DNA of 64,000 bases from Aldrovandia affinis. Its lineage: Eukaryota > Chordata > Actinopteri > Notacanthiformes > Halosauridae. Location of the stretch: contig JAINUG010000070.1 in the NCBI GenBank assembly GCA_029706075.1, positions 1,721,500 to 1,785,499 of the forward strand. Direction: 5' to 3'. Positions 44,119 to 53,670 of the stretch are shown here, piece after piece (the first letter of the stretch is position 1; each line of letters opens with the position of its first letter). The notes under the pieces were generated by a model. The model was given only the letters and a program-made list of their open reading frames with translations. It was not told the DNA's origin and made no database searches. Made by a program: the position numbers and the translations under genes.

Positions 44119-44507
44119 TGTAGCGCCCGAGTAGGCGCGTTCTATGGTGTCATTGTGGAGGGGAAATACCTCTCTGTCCGCTGGCTCCACCCCCGCTGGC
44201 TCCACCCCCGCGTGACTTGGGAACCCCGGGACTAATTCCCGAGCTGAAGTGCATAAGCGTGATTACAAATTGTTAAAAGGTGCGTTTTCACACAGGTGCG
44301 GGGTTGGGGGTAGGTACGAGATTGGGTGGGTGAGAGTTTGGCGAGAGAGAGAGAGAAAGAGTTTTGTTTGGGAGAAAAGACTGCGTGTTGAATGAACACC
44401 GCTTTGTTCTTTTGAAGGTTTTGTTTGTGATTATGTTTATGGTTGTACATTGATTAAGTTATCAATTATTGGCGGAGTGGAAACCCCACACCCTTGGTTG
44501 CGCTACA
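44119..44507 (+). repeat. 3' LTR of Gmr1-like element
   Basis: 389 bp, TGTAGCGCC ... GGTTGCGCTACA, with an 8-bp inverted terminal match (TGTAGCGC/GCGCTACA). It lacks the roughly 230-bp internal block of the 5' LTR. Confidence 0.88.
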
Positions 44508-44749
44508 ATAGGTATGTGTTTGAGTAAAAATGAACATTTTTGCTTTATTCTATAAACTACTGACAACATTTCTCCCAAATTCCAAATAAAAATATTGTCA
44601 TTTAGAGCATTTATTTGCAGAAAATTACAACTGGTCAAAATAACAAAAAAGATGCAGTGTTTTCAGACCTTTAATAATGCAAAGAAAACAAGTTCATATT
44701 CATTTTTAAACAACACAATACTAATGTTTTAACTTAGGAAGAGTTCAGA

Positions 44750-45790
44750 AATCAATATTTAGTGGAATAACCCTGATTTGCAAGCATAGCTTTCATGCAT
44801 CTTGGCATGCTCTCCACCAGTCTTTCACATTGCTGTTGGGTGACTTTATGCCACTCCTGGTGCAAAAATTCAAGTAGCTCAGCTTTGTTTGATAGCTTGT
44901 GACCATCCATCTTCCTCTTGATCACATTCTAGAGGTTTTCAATGGGGTTCAGGTCTGGAGATTGCCCTGGCCATGACATGGTCTTGATCTGGTGGTCCTC
45001 CATCCACACCTTGATTGACCTGGCGGTGTGGCATGGAGCATTGTCCTGCTGGAAAAAACAATTCTCAGAGTTGGGGAACATTGTCAGAGCAGAAGGAAGC
45101 AAGTTTTCTTCCAGGATAACCTTGTACGTGGTTTGATTCATGCGTCCTTCACAAATACAAATCTGCCGGATTCCAGCCTTGGTGAAGCACCCCCAGATCA
45201 TCACCGATCCTCCACCAAATTTCACAGTGGGTATGAGACACTGTGGCTTGTAGGCCTCTCCAGGTCTCCGTCTAACCATTAGACGACCAGGTGTTGGGCA
45301 AAGCTAAAAATTGGACTCATCAGAGAAGATGACCTTACTCCAGTCCTCTACGGTCCAATCCTTGTGGTCTTTTGCAAACCTCAGCCTGGCTCTTCTTTGC
45401 TTCTCATTGATGAAGGGCTTTTTTATAGCTTTGCACGACTTCAGCCCTGCTCCTAGGAGCCTGTTTCGAACCGTCCTCACTGTGCACTTCACCCCAGTTG
45501 CCATTATTTTTGTAAGTCACTTGATGTCATCCTACGGTTGTTGAGTGACATTCGAATGTCGGTCATCCCGGTCAGTAGAGAGTCGTTTTCGCCCTCTGCC
45601 AGTCTGTAGCTTTGTTGTCCCCAATGTCTGCTGCTTGACCTTGTTATTACATTACATTACATTACAGGCATTTGGCAGACGCTCTTATCCAGAGCGACGT
45701 ACAACAAAGTGTTATTATGAACCGGCGTTTTTGAAATTTGAAGGATAGATGCAACCTTTTTGATTCCACTGTTTTTTGCCATCCAGCTGG
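44750..45790 (-). pseudogene. Tc1 transposase, nearly complete
   Basis: Minus strand: start region AKNSGIKKVASILQISKT (about 45775-45725), a short L2 tail insertion, then TGRGRKRLSTDRDDRH, VRTVRNRLLGAGLKSCKAIK, and DWSKVIFSDESNF with the first Asp. A stop is at 45304. Next come GGGSVMIWGCF, FFQQDNAPCHTA with the second Asp, and GQSPDLNPIENL with the Glu, then a second stop near 44928. The C-terminus continues to the stop near 44755. All three catalytic residues are present; stops and the insertion disable it. Confidence 0.92.
45640..45716 (-). mobile_element. L2-tail insertion in Tc1 transposase
   Basis: Antisense SINE/LINE tail: ATTAC repeats, then GGCATTTGGCAGACGCTC and the GGATA loop (complement) near 45688. 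It interrupts the transposase HTH region. It is too short to tell SINE from LINE. Confidence 0.75.
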
Positions 45791-45905
45791 TCCTATTGCA
45801 AGAGGATAGTGATGACCACAGCAGTGGTTTTTATACTTTTCCTCGTTAAATAAGATTTGGTTCAGATGATCACCTAATCAGTACTTAAGTAGAATAGTGT
45901 GCTTG

Positions 45906-46926
45906 TGTAACCCCCCTATTATATTGAAGCGGTTTGGTCCAATCTTGTGCTTAGTTGGTACGGTCCTATTAAGAGGGCTAGAATGATAAAGGTCAGGTGT
46001 GGGCGGGATTTCATTATAGTATATCCCGGGAAGCTGGCAGTCTTCAGTGTATTCTGACTGTTAGCAAGTGCCTGAAGCAATTCCTTTTTATATCAGGTAC
46101 GCACGTATAGGCATTGCGACCTGGGTTAATATGTTAACTTAAATACTTAGCAAGTAAAGGGTGAAGTATTGTTATTCATGGTTATACTTGTATATAAATG
46201 TTCACCTAGGTTGAAGTACCTCGGAAATGTTTTAATAAATGTTTAGTTAGGTTGAGGTACTTCGGAAGTGTGTTACAACTGCTCATGTAGGTTGTGAGTA
46301 AGAGAGTAATGGTTTGTTAACTTTAAGCGTAAAATTTATATTACAGTAGCAGCTAAACTGGGGATTTCATTATAGTATATCACAGTCTTCAGTGTATTCT
46401 GACTGTGAGCAAGTGCCTGAAGCAATTCCTTTTTATATCAGCCTCATCATTAAGGTTGCATCATCCCGCCATTTCACTCCTTGAGCGGAAGTGAAGAGCA
46501 ATCTGCATCCTGCGGTAATCAGCCATCTTCGACAGCGTATCGCCCCCAGCGGGTGAACTTGGGAACTGTAAGCCACGAAGTGTTTTCCAGGATTTTAAAG
46601 TAAGACGGTTCCAGTTACGGGCCCCGACGAAAGAGTTTCCTGCTTTATTATTTTGTTTATTTGGGAGTTGTGCACAACTGGGGTTGCAGCGCTGCCGAAT
46701 GGTATTGTGTGGTTCATGTTTGTATTTTCTGATATGTATCTGGTAATTTTCGAGTCATATTAATGATGATACATATTGTTGTTCAACATCCGAGTTTTAA
46801 TTACAGTATAATTCTAGAAACTGAAAGCGTCTTGTGTCTTGTCTTGATTGATTCACAAACACACAGTCCTCTCATATTATATCTGACCCTGAGGTTAAAT
46901 TCTATTCGTATCAAAGAAGGGTTACA
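45906..46926 (+). repeat. 5' LTR, 1021 bp
   Basis: Holds a duplicated module: bases around 46008-46098 (GGGATTTCATTATAGTATAT ... CTTTTTATATCA) recur at about 46360-46441. A shorter AGGTTGA-GTAC-TCGGAA unit also repeats at 46207-46275. Confidence 0.9.
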
Positions 46927-46936
46927 TATAATTTTC

Positions 46937-46955
46937 TGGGGCCCAACGTGGGGCT
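46937..46955 (+). other. Primer-binding site
   Basis: TGGGGCCCAACGTGGGGC differs at one base from the tRNA-Lys(1,2) type primer-binding site. It lies ten bases after the LTR end. Confidence 0.7.
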
Positions 46956-47014
46956 GTGTGATTGTGAAATAATCTTCTGTTGGTTCAAGGCACACAGAGA
47001 TCATTTTAGAAAAC

Positions 47015-47479
47015 ATGGAGTTATGCAAGCAATATAAATTTGACAGTGAACGCTCAGTTATCTTAAAGAATGTTGATCCACAGACTAACCATAATGACTT
47101 ATCAGAGGCTTTGCAATTACTTGGAAAGGTAACTAAATTTGAACAGATTGATGCGGTTATCCCATCGGGCATCCTTCGTGAATTTGAGGATAAAGAAACA
47201 GTCTTGCTACTAGGCTCTGACCATGTTGACCCATATTCTGGTCAGTACTGGACTGCAGTTTCCGTTAATAAGTGTGACGAACCATCACCTAAAAATGTTG
47301 AAGCTGCCTCTGATCAGTTTTTCACTGATGTTATTCAGGATATGGTATGGGAGTTTCAGGAGAATATGAATAAAGTAGCCTTTGTTCACAAGGGTGATGT
47401 TATAGAGTTAAGTAAACGGGCAGTGGCATGCCTAACTGAGATGAGTGGGGGCCAAGGTTCAAAGTTACTTTCGACTTAG
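47015..47479 (+). pseudogene. PNMA-like gag N-terminal domain
   Basis: A 154-codon frame, MELCKQYKFDSERSVILKNV, then LSEALQLLGKVTKFEQIDA and ILREFEDKETVLLLG. The layout resembles the RRM-like N-terminal domain of PNMA/ZCCHC-type gag proteins, which descend from Ty3/Gypsy gag. The frame shifts near 47455: the downstream protein continues in another frame as FKVTFDLDQP. It is the first ATG after the primer-binding site, so the start is reasonable. Assignment to PNMA type is by pattern recognition. Confidence 0.65.
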
Positions 47480-48088
47480 ATCAGCCTACTAGAGATAACA
47501 ATCCCACCATGCCCCATAAGGTTTATAGTAGTATCCCCGAGGAGGTGCAGCGGGTTATTGTGGAGCATGTGGTTAAACACGATAAGCAGACCTTCACATA
47601 TCACAAATCTCAAATCGAGATTGTACATTCTCAGGGTTAACTCTGAAACCCAGTGCGGAAGGAGATTTTGAAACCTGGAGAGTGCAGGCTAGACAGGTGA
47701 TGAATGACTCAGAGCTCTCTGCAAATGATAAAAGACGTAAAATCCTGGATAGCCTTCTGCCCCCTGCTCTTAACACAGCATTATATGTTGGTGATGTTGC
47801 AGATGCCCAAGCTTATTTCACAGTATTGGAAAAAGTTTATGGTAGTGTAGCCAATGGTGAAGAGTTATATATCCAGTTTATTGAGACTTATCAGAATAAT
47901 GGAGAAAAATGCTCAGATTACTTACACCGGCTTCACACACTCATGCAGAGAGTAGTGGAACGCAAAGGGCTCACTACAGGAAATCCTGACTTGCAGTTGT
48001 TAAAGCAGTTTGTGTGTGGTTGCTGGGACGATTCCCTAATAATCCATCTGAAAATGAGAAATGACATGGCAGAAGCACGGGACAACAG
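47461..48088 (+). pseudogene. PNMA-like gag capsid
   Basis: Linker VQRVIVEHVVKHDKQTFTY, a frameshift near 47630, then the capsid: GDFETWRVQARQVM, NDKRRKILDSLLPPALNTAL, AQAYFTVLEKVYGSV, ELYIQFIETYQNNGEKCSDY, then LHTLMQRVVERKGL. This is the two-lobed capsid pattern of PNMA/Ty3-like gag (the W-x-x-Q-A-R, LL-P-P-A and Y-L-x-x-L-x-x-x-Y-G blocks). Another frameshift near 48085 joins it to the next frame. Confidence 0.82.
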
Positions 48089-49105
48089 GTGACATACTTT
48101 GAGCTTCTGTTTATGGTGAGGTCGTTTGAGGCAGAGAGGGAGTCAAAAGAAAGTAGAAAGAAGCGTCATCTAGGAAACACTCCTTTGAAAGTCCATAGCA
48201 GCATGCATGTCGCCGCTGATCCGTTGATTATAAGTAATGCAACACATGTTTCCTCCACAGAAAATTCACTGTTAGACAGAGTGGAGCTATTGGAAAAAGA
48301 GTTAGCTAGACTCAAGGTTAGTAGTACGGGAGGTCCAAAATCAGACATAGTACCCTTCAAGAGTAAAGCAAAAAGGAATACTTCTGGATCCTACAATGAG
48401 GTCCCACGCAAACAAAATGGGTTCTGCTATCAGTGCAGTCAGGATGATCACCACATGCAACGCTGCTCAAACCCTGTAAATACCGCGCTAGTGCAACAGA
48501 AGTTGATCGCTCGCCACCAGGGTAAAATGTTGCTGTTACAGCCACTTGAGTCCTCTCCAACAGAGGCTCGCGATATGCAAAATGTCCAATCATTCTCAGC
48601 TTCTCTGCTGAATCATAGTTCTCAGTCAAATGCATCTGAAGCAATCCCTGCAGGGCTGGTGGGAGACTCATGTGAAGGTTTAGCCTATCTAGACGGTGTT
48701 CAGTGTAAATGCCTAATAGACACAGGGTCTCAGGTTACCTGTTTATCAGAGTCATTTTATCGTCAGAGCTTGGGTCACCGGGAACTCTATTCTGTTAATG
48801 ATCTGTTGCATATTGAGGGTGTAGCAGGGCAAGTAGTTCCCTATTTGGGCTATATTGAAGTTGAACTATGGTTTCCTATGAACATGTGTGATACAGGATC
48901 CAAGTTTAATGTGTTAGTTCTTATCTGCCCAGACCAACCTTACAATAGTAACATGCCATTTTTGGTGCGGATGAATGTACTGAAAAATATTGTGAGGGAC
49001 TGCGAGGAACAAAGTGATGAGGAGAGTGCCATGCCTCCAAATGAAATGTCAAGTAAAGGGAGGGTGCAGATGCTGGTCGTCCAGACGAAGGCCTGCGTTT
49101 ACTGA
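48089..49105 (+). pseudogene. Gag nucleocapsid and protease
   Basis: Continues with YFELLFMVRSFEAERESKES, a coiled-coil-like LLDRVELLEKELARLK, a basic linker, then the CCHC knuckle CYQCSQDDHHMQRC (C-x2-C-x4-H-x4-C, all ligands present). The aspartic protease follows: CKCLIDTGSQVTCLSESFY with the DTGS active site, then VAGQVVPYLGYIEVEL and an MPFLVRMNVLKNIV tail. The frame stops with TGA at 49103-49105 but continues open in the same frame to 49558. It is the longest element frame here, 338 codons. Confidence 0.88.
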
Positions 49106-49857
49106 TATGACCGCTGTTCCTACGTGACACGCAAGCAGACATCCCAGAGCCAGCACTGTAGGTCGTCCTGCAAAGCCAGGAGGACGGCACCCCGGTGCGA
49201 AGACTGCAGCGCCGAGTTCAAGCAACAGCGTCGCCTGGATACCGATTGGCTCAGGAAATGCCCCGTTATTTTGAAGAAGACCCGGAGGTTCCCCCGCCCA
49301 ACCACTGTTTGCTTATCCAGAGATGGTGATCTAACAAATGATAACAGTAGGTCGGTACCTCAAGGAGAAACCATGGCAGAGAATAATCAGTCAGGGTCAG
49401 CTCCCCAGTGTAACAGTGTGGTTATTGGCTCACCAGTGTTATCTCAACTGGCAAGAGAGGAAGAAACGGCAAGCTGCTTGATGGAGATCCGCAACACGCC
49501 CGTTAAGGAACGGAGTCAGATTCTGCCACAATGTTATCCACTACTGAAGGCACACTGAGATACGGGAAAGAGGGTGGCAAATTCAAATGTAAGAAGTGCT
49601 CCTTCAACTCTGGAAGGCTCACCACCATAGAAAGGCATTGCACAGCTTGCACAGCGCAAACCTCACTGCGGAGGTCTGCTAAAAACTCAAAGCACCGAGA
49701 AGAGACATCTGATGCAGCTGAGTCTCAAGAGACCATTCTGCCCCGCAGGTCAAATCGGGAGTGCCGTCTTCCAAAAAGACTGGAGACTTATGATCTAGGG
49801 GGAAATAAAATGTACACTGTCAGTGTGTCACAGCATCAGTGTCAAGTGCAGGTTTAG
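49106..49857 (+). pseudogene. Cys-rich zinc-finger-like tail, then pol-end-like tail
   Basis: Where RT should follow, there are instead Cys-rich units. One reads YDRCSYVTRKQTSQSQHC (49107-49160; the first Cys appears as Tyr), one CEDCSAEFKQQRRLDTDW (49199-49255), and one, after a frame change near 49540, CKKCSFNSGRLTTIERHC followed by TAC. The spacing is roughly C-x2-C-x12-H/D-x3/4-C. After the last unit come RRSNRECRLPKRLETYD-like residues, which resemble the end of LTR-element pol proteins, and a stop at 49855-49857. I do not recognise the Cys-rich units as a named family. Confidence 0.6.
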
Positions 49858-50826
49858 AGCAGCTTTTAAAATACTGCAGGAATTGAGTTTTATGTTTCGG
49901 GAGCAATACAAACTCCTCATGCAATGTATAGGGTGTATACAATACAATAAGTATCTTATTGGTCAGGTTATGTCCCTTTAATTATAGGTTGAGGATGACC
50001 TGTTTTAAGTAGGGGAGAATGTAACCCCCCTATTTTATTGAAGTGGTTTGATCCAATCTTGTGCTTAGTTGGTATGGTCCTATTAAGAGGGCTAGAATGA
50101 TAAAGGTCAGGTGTGGGCGGGATTTCATTATAGTATATCCCGCAAAGCTGGCAGTCTTCAGTGTATTCTGACTGTGAGCAAGTGCCTGAAGCAATTCCTT
50201 TTTTATATCAGGTAAGCACGTATAGGCATTGCGACCTGGGTTAATATGTTAACTTAAATACTTAGCAAGTAAAGGGTGAAGTATTGTTATTCATGGATAT
50301 ACTTGCAACTTTGGGGTGGAGAGGCTGGTTTACGGCTGTGAGTCTTTATCACGCCATGTGTAGCTAGCATTAGCCACCAAACACAAATGTAATCTCTTAC
50401 TACACTGTGGGTTTTTAATAAATGTTCACCTAGGTTGAAGTACCTCGGAAATGTTTTAATAAATGTTTAGTTAGGTTGAGGTACTTCGGAAGTGTGTTAC
50501 AAATGCTCATGTAGGTTGTGAGTAAGAGAGTAATGGTTTGTTAACTTTAAGCGTAAAATGTGTATTACAGTAGCAGCTAAACTGGGGATTTCATTATAGT
50601 ATATCCCGCGAAGCTGGCAGTCTTCAGTGTATTCTGACTGTGAGCAGGTGCCTGAAGCAATTCCTTTTTATATCAGCCTCATCATTAAGGTTACATCATC
50701 CTGCCATTTCACTCCTTGAGCGGACCATCCCACCATTTCACTTCTTGAGCGGAAGTGAAGAGCAATCGGCATCCTGCGGAAATCAGCCATCTTCGACAGC
50801 ATATCGCCCCCAGCGGGTGAACTTGG

Positions 50827-52055
50827 CATCTCAGGGAGCGCCCTAAGCTGGTTTGCATCCTACCTTCAAGAGAGGTTTTTCTCTGTCGCCGTAAGCCCAT
50901 TCAAATCGGACTCCTCCCCCCTTACGTGTGGCGTGCCACAGGGTTCTGTGCTGGCACCATTGCTTTTCGCCCTTTACATGCTTCCCCTAGGCCTCCTAAT
51001 CAGTTCATTTAAAGGCATCTCTTATCATTGCTATGCAGATGACATCCAGCTCCAGTTTTCGTTCAAGCCTGACAATTTGGAGGGTCTCAACATCCTACAC
51101 CAGTGCCTTTCCTCCATTGAGCAATGGATGGAGAGTAACTTTCTCCAACTAAACGCAGGAAAGACAGAAGTGCTGATCATAGCTACTGTCAAGATAGCAA
51201 CTAGAGTTGCTGATCATATGGGGTCTCTTAAGGGAAATATACGCCCTCACTTAAGAAACCTAGGTGTCATCTTTGACCAGTCTATGCTTTTGGACAAGCA
51301 TGTCAATTCTCTCACCCGCTCCTGCTTCTTTCACCTCAGAAATATTGCCAAACTACGGTCCATTGTTTCACATGCTGAATTAGAAACCTCTGTACACGCT
51401 TTCATTTCATCTAGACTGGACTATTGTAACTCACTGTTTACCTGCCTTGACAAAGGTTATGTGGACCGCCTTCAACTCATCCAAAATGCTGCGGCAAGGC
51501 TACTCACTAGATCTAGGAAGTCGTGTCGCATCACCCCCATCCTAGCCTCTCTGTACTGGCTCCCAGTACACTTCAGGATTCACTTCAAAGTTCTGGTGTT
51601 CACCTACAGAGCCCTCCACGGTGACACCCCTGCCTACATCTCCAAGCTTCTCCATCAGTACTCGCCCAGTCATTCCCTGAGGTCCTCCGACTTGGAGCTC
51701 CTGGCGGTGCCCCGGACCAGGTTAAAAACCAAGGGGGACAGAGCTTTTGGGGTGGTTGCCCCAAGGCTCTGGAATGCCCTCCCCCAGGACTTGAGAACCT
51801 CGCCCTCTGAACCAATGTTCCAAAAACTGTTAAAAACCCACCTGTTCAGACAGGTATTTGACCATATTTAGCCTAGTTTGCTGCTGCTTGTAACGATGTT
51901 ACGTTTGTTGTCTGTACTGTATCATTAAGTGTGCACTTTTTATCTGAGTACTGCTGTTTTGTTTTTAATTGTATTTTTTACTGCTGTGAAGCACTCTGTG
52001 CATTCGTGCTATGAAGGGCGCTATACAAATAAAGCTTTACTTACTTACATTAACT
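50827..52055 (+). mobile_element. 5'-truncated L2-clade LINE
   Basis: Inserted with the duplication AACTTGG (50820-50826 and 52056-52062). It ends in the LINE tail TGTGAAGCACTCTGTG ... GGCGCTATACAAATAAAGC plus short TTAC repeats. 1229 bp long. The ORF is undisturbed, so it is a young insertion relative to its host LTR. Confidence 0.9.
50828..51871 (+). CDS. LINE ORF2 C-terminal part (partial, open)
   Basis: 347 codons open from the truncation point to the TAG, with no native start. It begins ISGSALSWFASYLQERFFSV, then CGVPQGSVLAPLLFALYM, then CYADDIQLQFSF with the RT catalytic YADD intact. The C-terminal domain follows: SRLDYCNSLF, LQLIQNAAARLLT, ASLYWLPVHFRIHFKVLVFT, then VVAPRLWNALPQDL. 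Family: L2-clade (Jockey superfamily) reverse transcriptase by these motifs. The endonuclease and the RT fingers are missing, so the protein would not support retrotransposition. Confidence 0.92.
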   Translation: MSGSALSWFASYLQERFFSVAVSPFKSDSSPLTCGVPQGSVLAPLLFALYMLPLGLLISSFKGISYHCYADDIQLQFSFKPDNLEGLNILHQCLSSIEQWMESNFLQLNAGKTEVLIIATVKIATRVADHMGSLKGNIRPHLRNLGVIFDQSMLLDKHVNSLTRSCFFHLRNIAKLRSIVSHAELETSVHAFISSRLDYCNSLFTCLDKGYVDRLQLIQNAAARLLTRSRKSCRITPILASLYWLPVHFRIHFKVLVFTYRALHGDTPAYISKLLHQYSPSHSLRSSDLELLAVPRTRLKTKGDRAFGVVAPRLWNALPQDLRTSPSEPMFQKLLKTHLFRQVFDHI

Positions 52056-52537
52056 AACTTGGGAACTGTAAGCCACAAAGTGTTTTCCAGGATTTTAAAG
52101 TAAGACAGTTCCAGTTACGGGCCCCGACGAAAGAGTTTCCCGCTTTATTATTTTGTTTATTTGGGATTTGTGCACAACTGGGGTTGCAGCGCTGCCGAAT
52201 GGTATTGTGTGGTTCATGTTTGTATTTTCTGATATGTATCTGGTAATTTTGAGTCATATTAGTGATGATACATATTGTTGTTCAACATCCGAGTTTTAAT
52301 TACAATATAATTCTAGAAACTGAAAGCGTCTTGTGTTTCGTCTTGATTGATTCACAAACACACAGTCCTCTCATATTATATCTGACCCTGAGGTTAAATT
52401 CTATTCGTATCAAAGAAGGGTTACACTTGTGTTGGAATTGAACAGACACTGGAATGGAATTGCTGCCATACATGTAGAGATGCTGATTTAAGGAAAATTT
52501 GGAGTGGTCTCTTAATTTTTTCCAGAGCTGTATATAT

Positions 52538-53066
52538 TGTGGCATCCTAAGGGGCGGCACAAGGAAACTGCTGCCTGCCCCTTTAACTCTTGGGCGCCAC
52601 TAAAGCTAAGAAGACTACAGTTCCCAGCAGCCTAAAGGACACAAAGCAATGAAGAATACTTGCAGCTGATGTCAATTGGGGAGCTATTTACAGGATTGTT
52701 TTGTGTCACATTGCGTAGTGGAGTAGGGTGGAGAAGTGGTGGTGAGTGTGCGAGAGAGAATTTTGGTAATTGTTTTGGATTATTTACTGGCTTGACTTGA
52801 TTTGTTTTGAGGGCCCCGTTTTGTGTATTGAATATTGGATTGTTTGAGGGACTGAATTGGATTTGGACGGTGGATTATGGACAAAGGCGAAGAGAAGGAT
52901 TGTGGACTGTATGTGTGTGTTTTGCTGATTACACCTTTTTTGTCAAGATTCACTATAATAAAATTATTGTTTTGTTTGGAATACTGCCTCCTCTGGATTC
53001 TTCACCTCTGAAAAGGTCCTTGAGTGTCACCCCACCCAAGAAGTTCCATAACCTCATACGACACAA
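52538..53066 (+). mobile_element. LTR-like copy related to the 62.3-kb LTR
   Basis: Starts TGTGGCATCCTAAGGGGC right after the Tc1 end, with ACTACAGTTCCCAGCAG and, after the AATAAAATTATT signal, GGAATACTGCCTCCTC. These words match in order the minus-strand LTR at 62330-62908. The right end is approximate and no target duplication is seen. The 89-aa open frame inside is not supported. Confidence 0.6.
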
Positions 53067-53569
53067 CAGAAGGTGACAACTTTCTTTTATAATGGCCAAG
53101 GGAGGATCCACAAAGTACTGATAACAGGGGTGTGAATATTTGTGATTCTTGATTTTTCTGGGAAACAATATAATTTCTGAACCGTTTGATTGTGCTTCAT
53201 GCCAATGAATGCATTATTATTAAAGAATATAATATTAGGAATTTTTTGAGCATAATATATACCTCATTACTTACATAGTGTATTTTATACGATCTCTTTT
53301 GTTCATCTTCATCAAGGGTATGGATACAAATGGAGCCTACTGTATATATAAATGTAGAGAACTTCATCTGTGTATTTAAAGTCAGCATTGGTTTATCGTA
53401 TTCCTACAGCACAGTTTTCATTTAGTTTTCTTGCTGGTCAGCTCTCAGTTCTTCAGGGCACACAACATACCAAAATATAAGGCTATAAAGTAGAATAATA
53501 TTTTGGGAAGAATTTGTAAATGCTGCTCTGCAGTCTTTTATCTATTAGTTATTGGTTGGTGTGGCACTT

Positions 53570-53670
53570 CATATTATAATACTAATAATAATAATAATAA
53601 TAATGGTATTAATTGCATTTTATGTAGCGCCTTTCAAAATCTGTAAAAGCTTTATGGTGAAGGCTCATTG
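53570..53670. repeat. ATA microsatellite plus LINE-tail-like sequence
   Basis: A run of AAT units followed by TTATGTAGCGCCTTTCAAAA, a usual end of some fish LINEs in the other orientation. Confidence 0.6.

Larger units (their letters stand above)
41243..44507 (+). mobile_element. Gmr1-like LTR retrotransposon, decayed
   Basis: The truncated 5' LTR (41243-41609) and the 3' LTR (44119-44507) share both flanks of a roughly 230-bp stretch present only in the 5' LTR, and end identically (GGTTGCGCTACA). A primer-binding-like stretch TGGTGGAGAATGCGGGC follows the 5' LTR, and a purine tract (44104-44118) precedes the 3' LTR. Domain order is gag, integrase pieces, RT, RNase H. This is the Ty1/copia-like pol order described for Gmr1-type Ty3/Gypsy elements in fish and other deuterostomes. 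Large internal deletions and frameshifts make it inactive. Confidence 0.82.
45906..52425 (+). mobile_element. LTR element with PNMA-like gag, no RT
   Basis: LTRs start TGTAACCCCCC and end GGGTTACA; flanking CTTG at 45902-45905 and 52426-52429 is a 4-bp target duplication. A primer-binding site close to the tRNA-Lys type lies at 46937, and a purine tract (GTAGGGGAGAA) precedes the 3' LTR at 50020. The internal region has gag, CCHC knuckle, protease and a Cys-rich tail but no RT, RNase H or integrase. It is non-autonomous or internally deleted. It lies inside a Tc1 element and its 3' LTR contains a LINE. Confidence 0.88.
50020..52425 (+). repeat. 3' LTR, split by a LINE
   Basis: Same start and end as the 5' LTR. 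Without the LINE (50827-52055) it is longer than the 5' LTR because of an extra block of about 100 bases at 50303-50410 and a duplicated stretch near 50715-50755. The two LTRs are otherwise close, and both carry the duplicated TATATC module. Confidence 0.9.
44508..52530 (-). mobile_element. Tc1-like transposon split by LTR element
   Basis: Tc1 parts are 44508-45905 and 52430-52530. The right terminal repeat ends CTTAATTTTTTCCAGAGCTG followed by TA. The left terminal repeat is missing where the Gmr1-like LTR ends. The element holds an almost complete transposase ORF on the minus strand and is interrupted by the 6.5-kb LTR element at 45906-52425. Confidence 0.87.
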
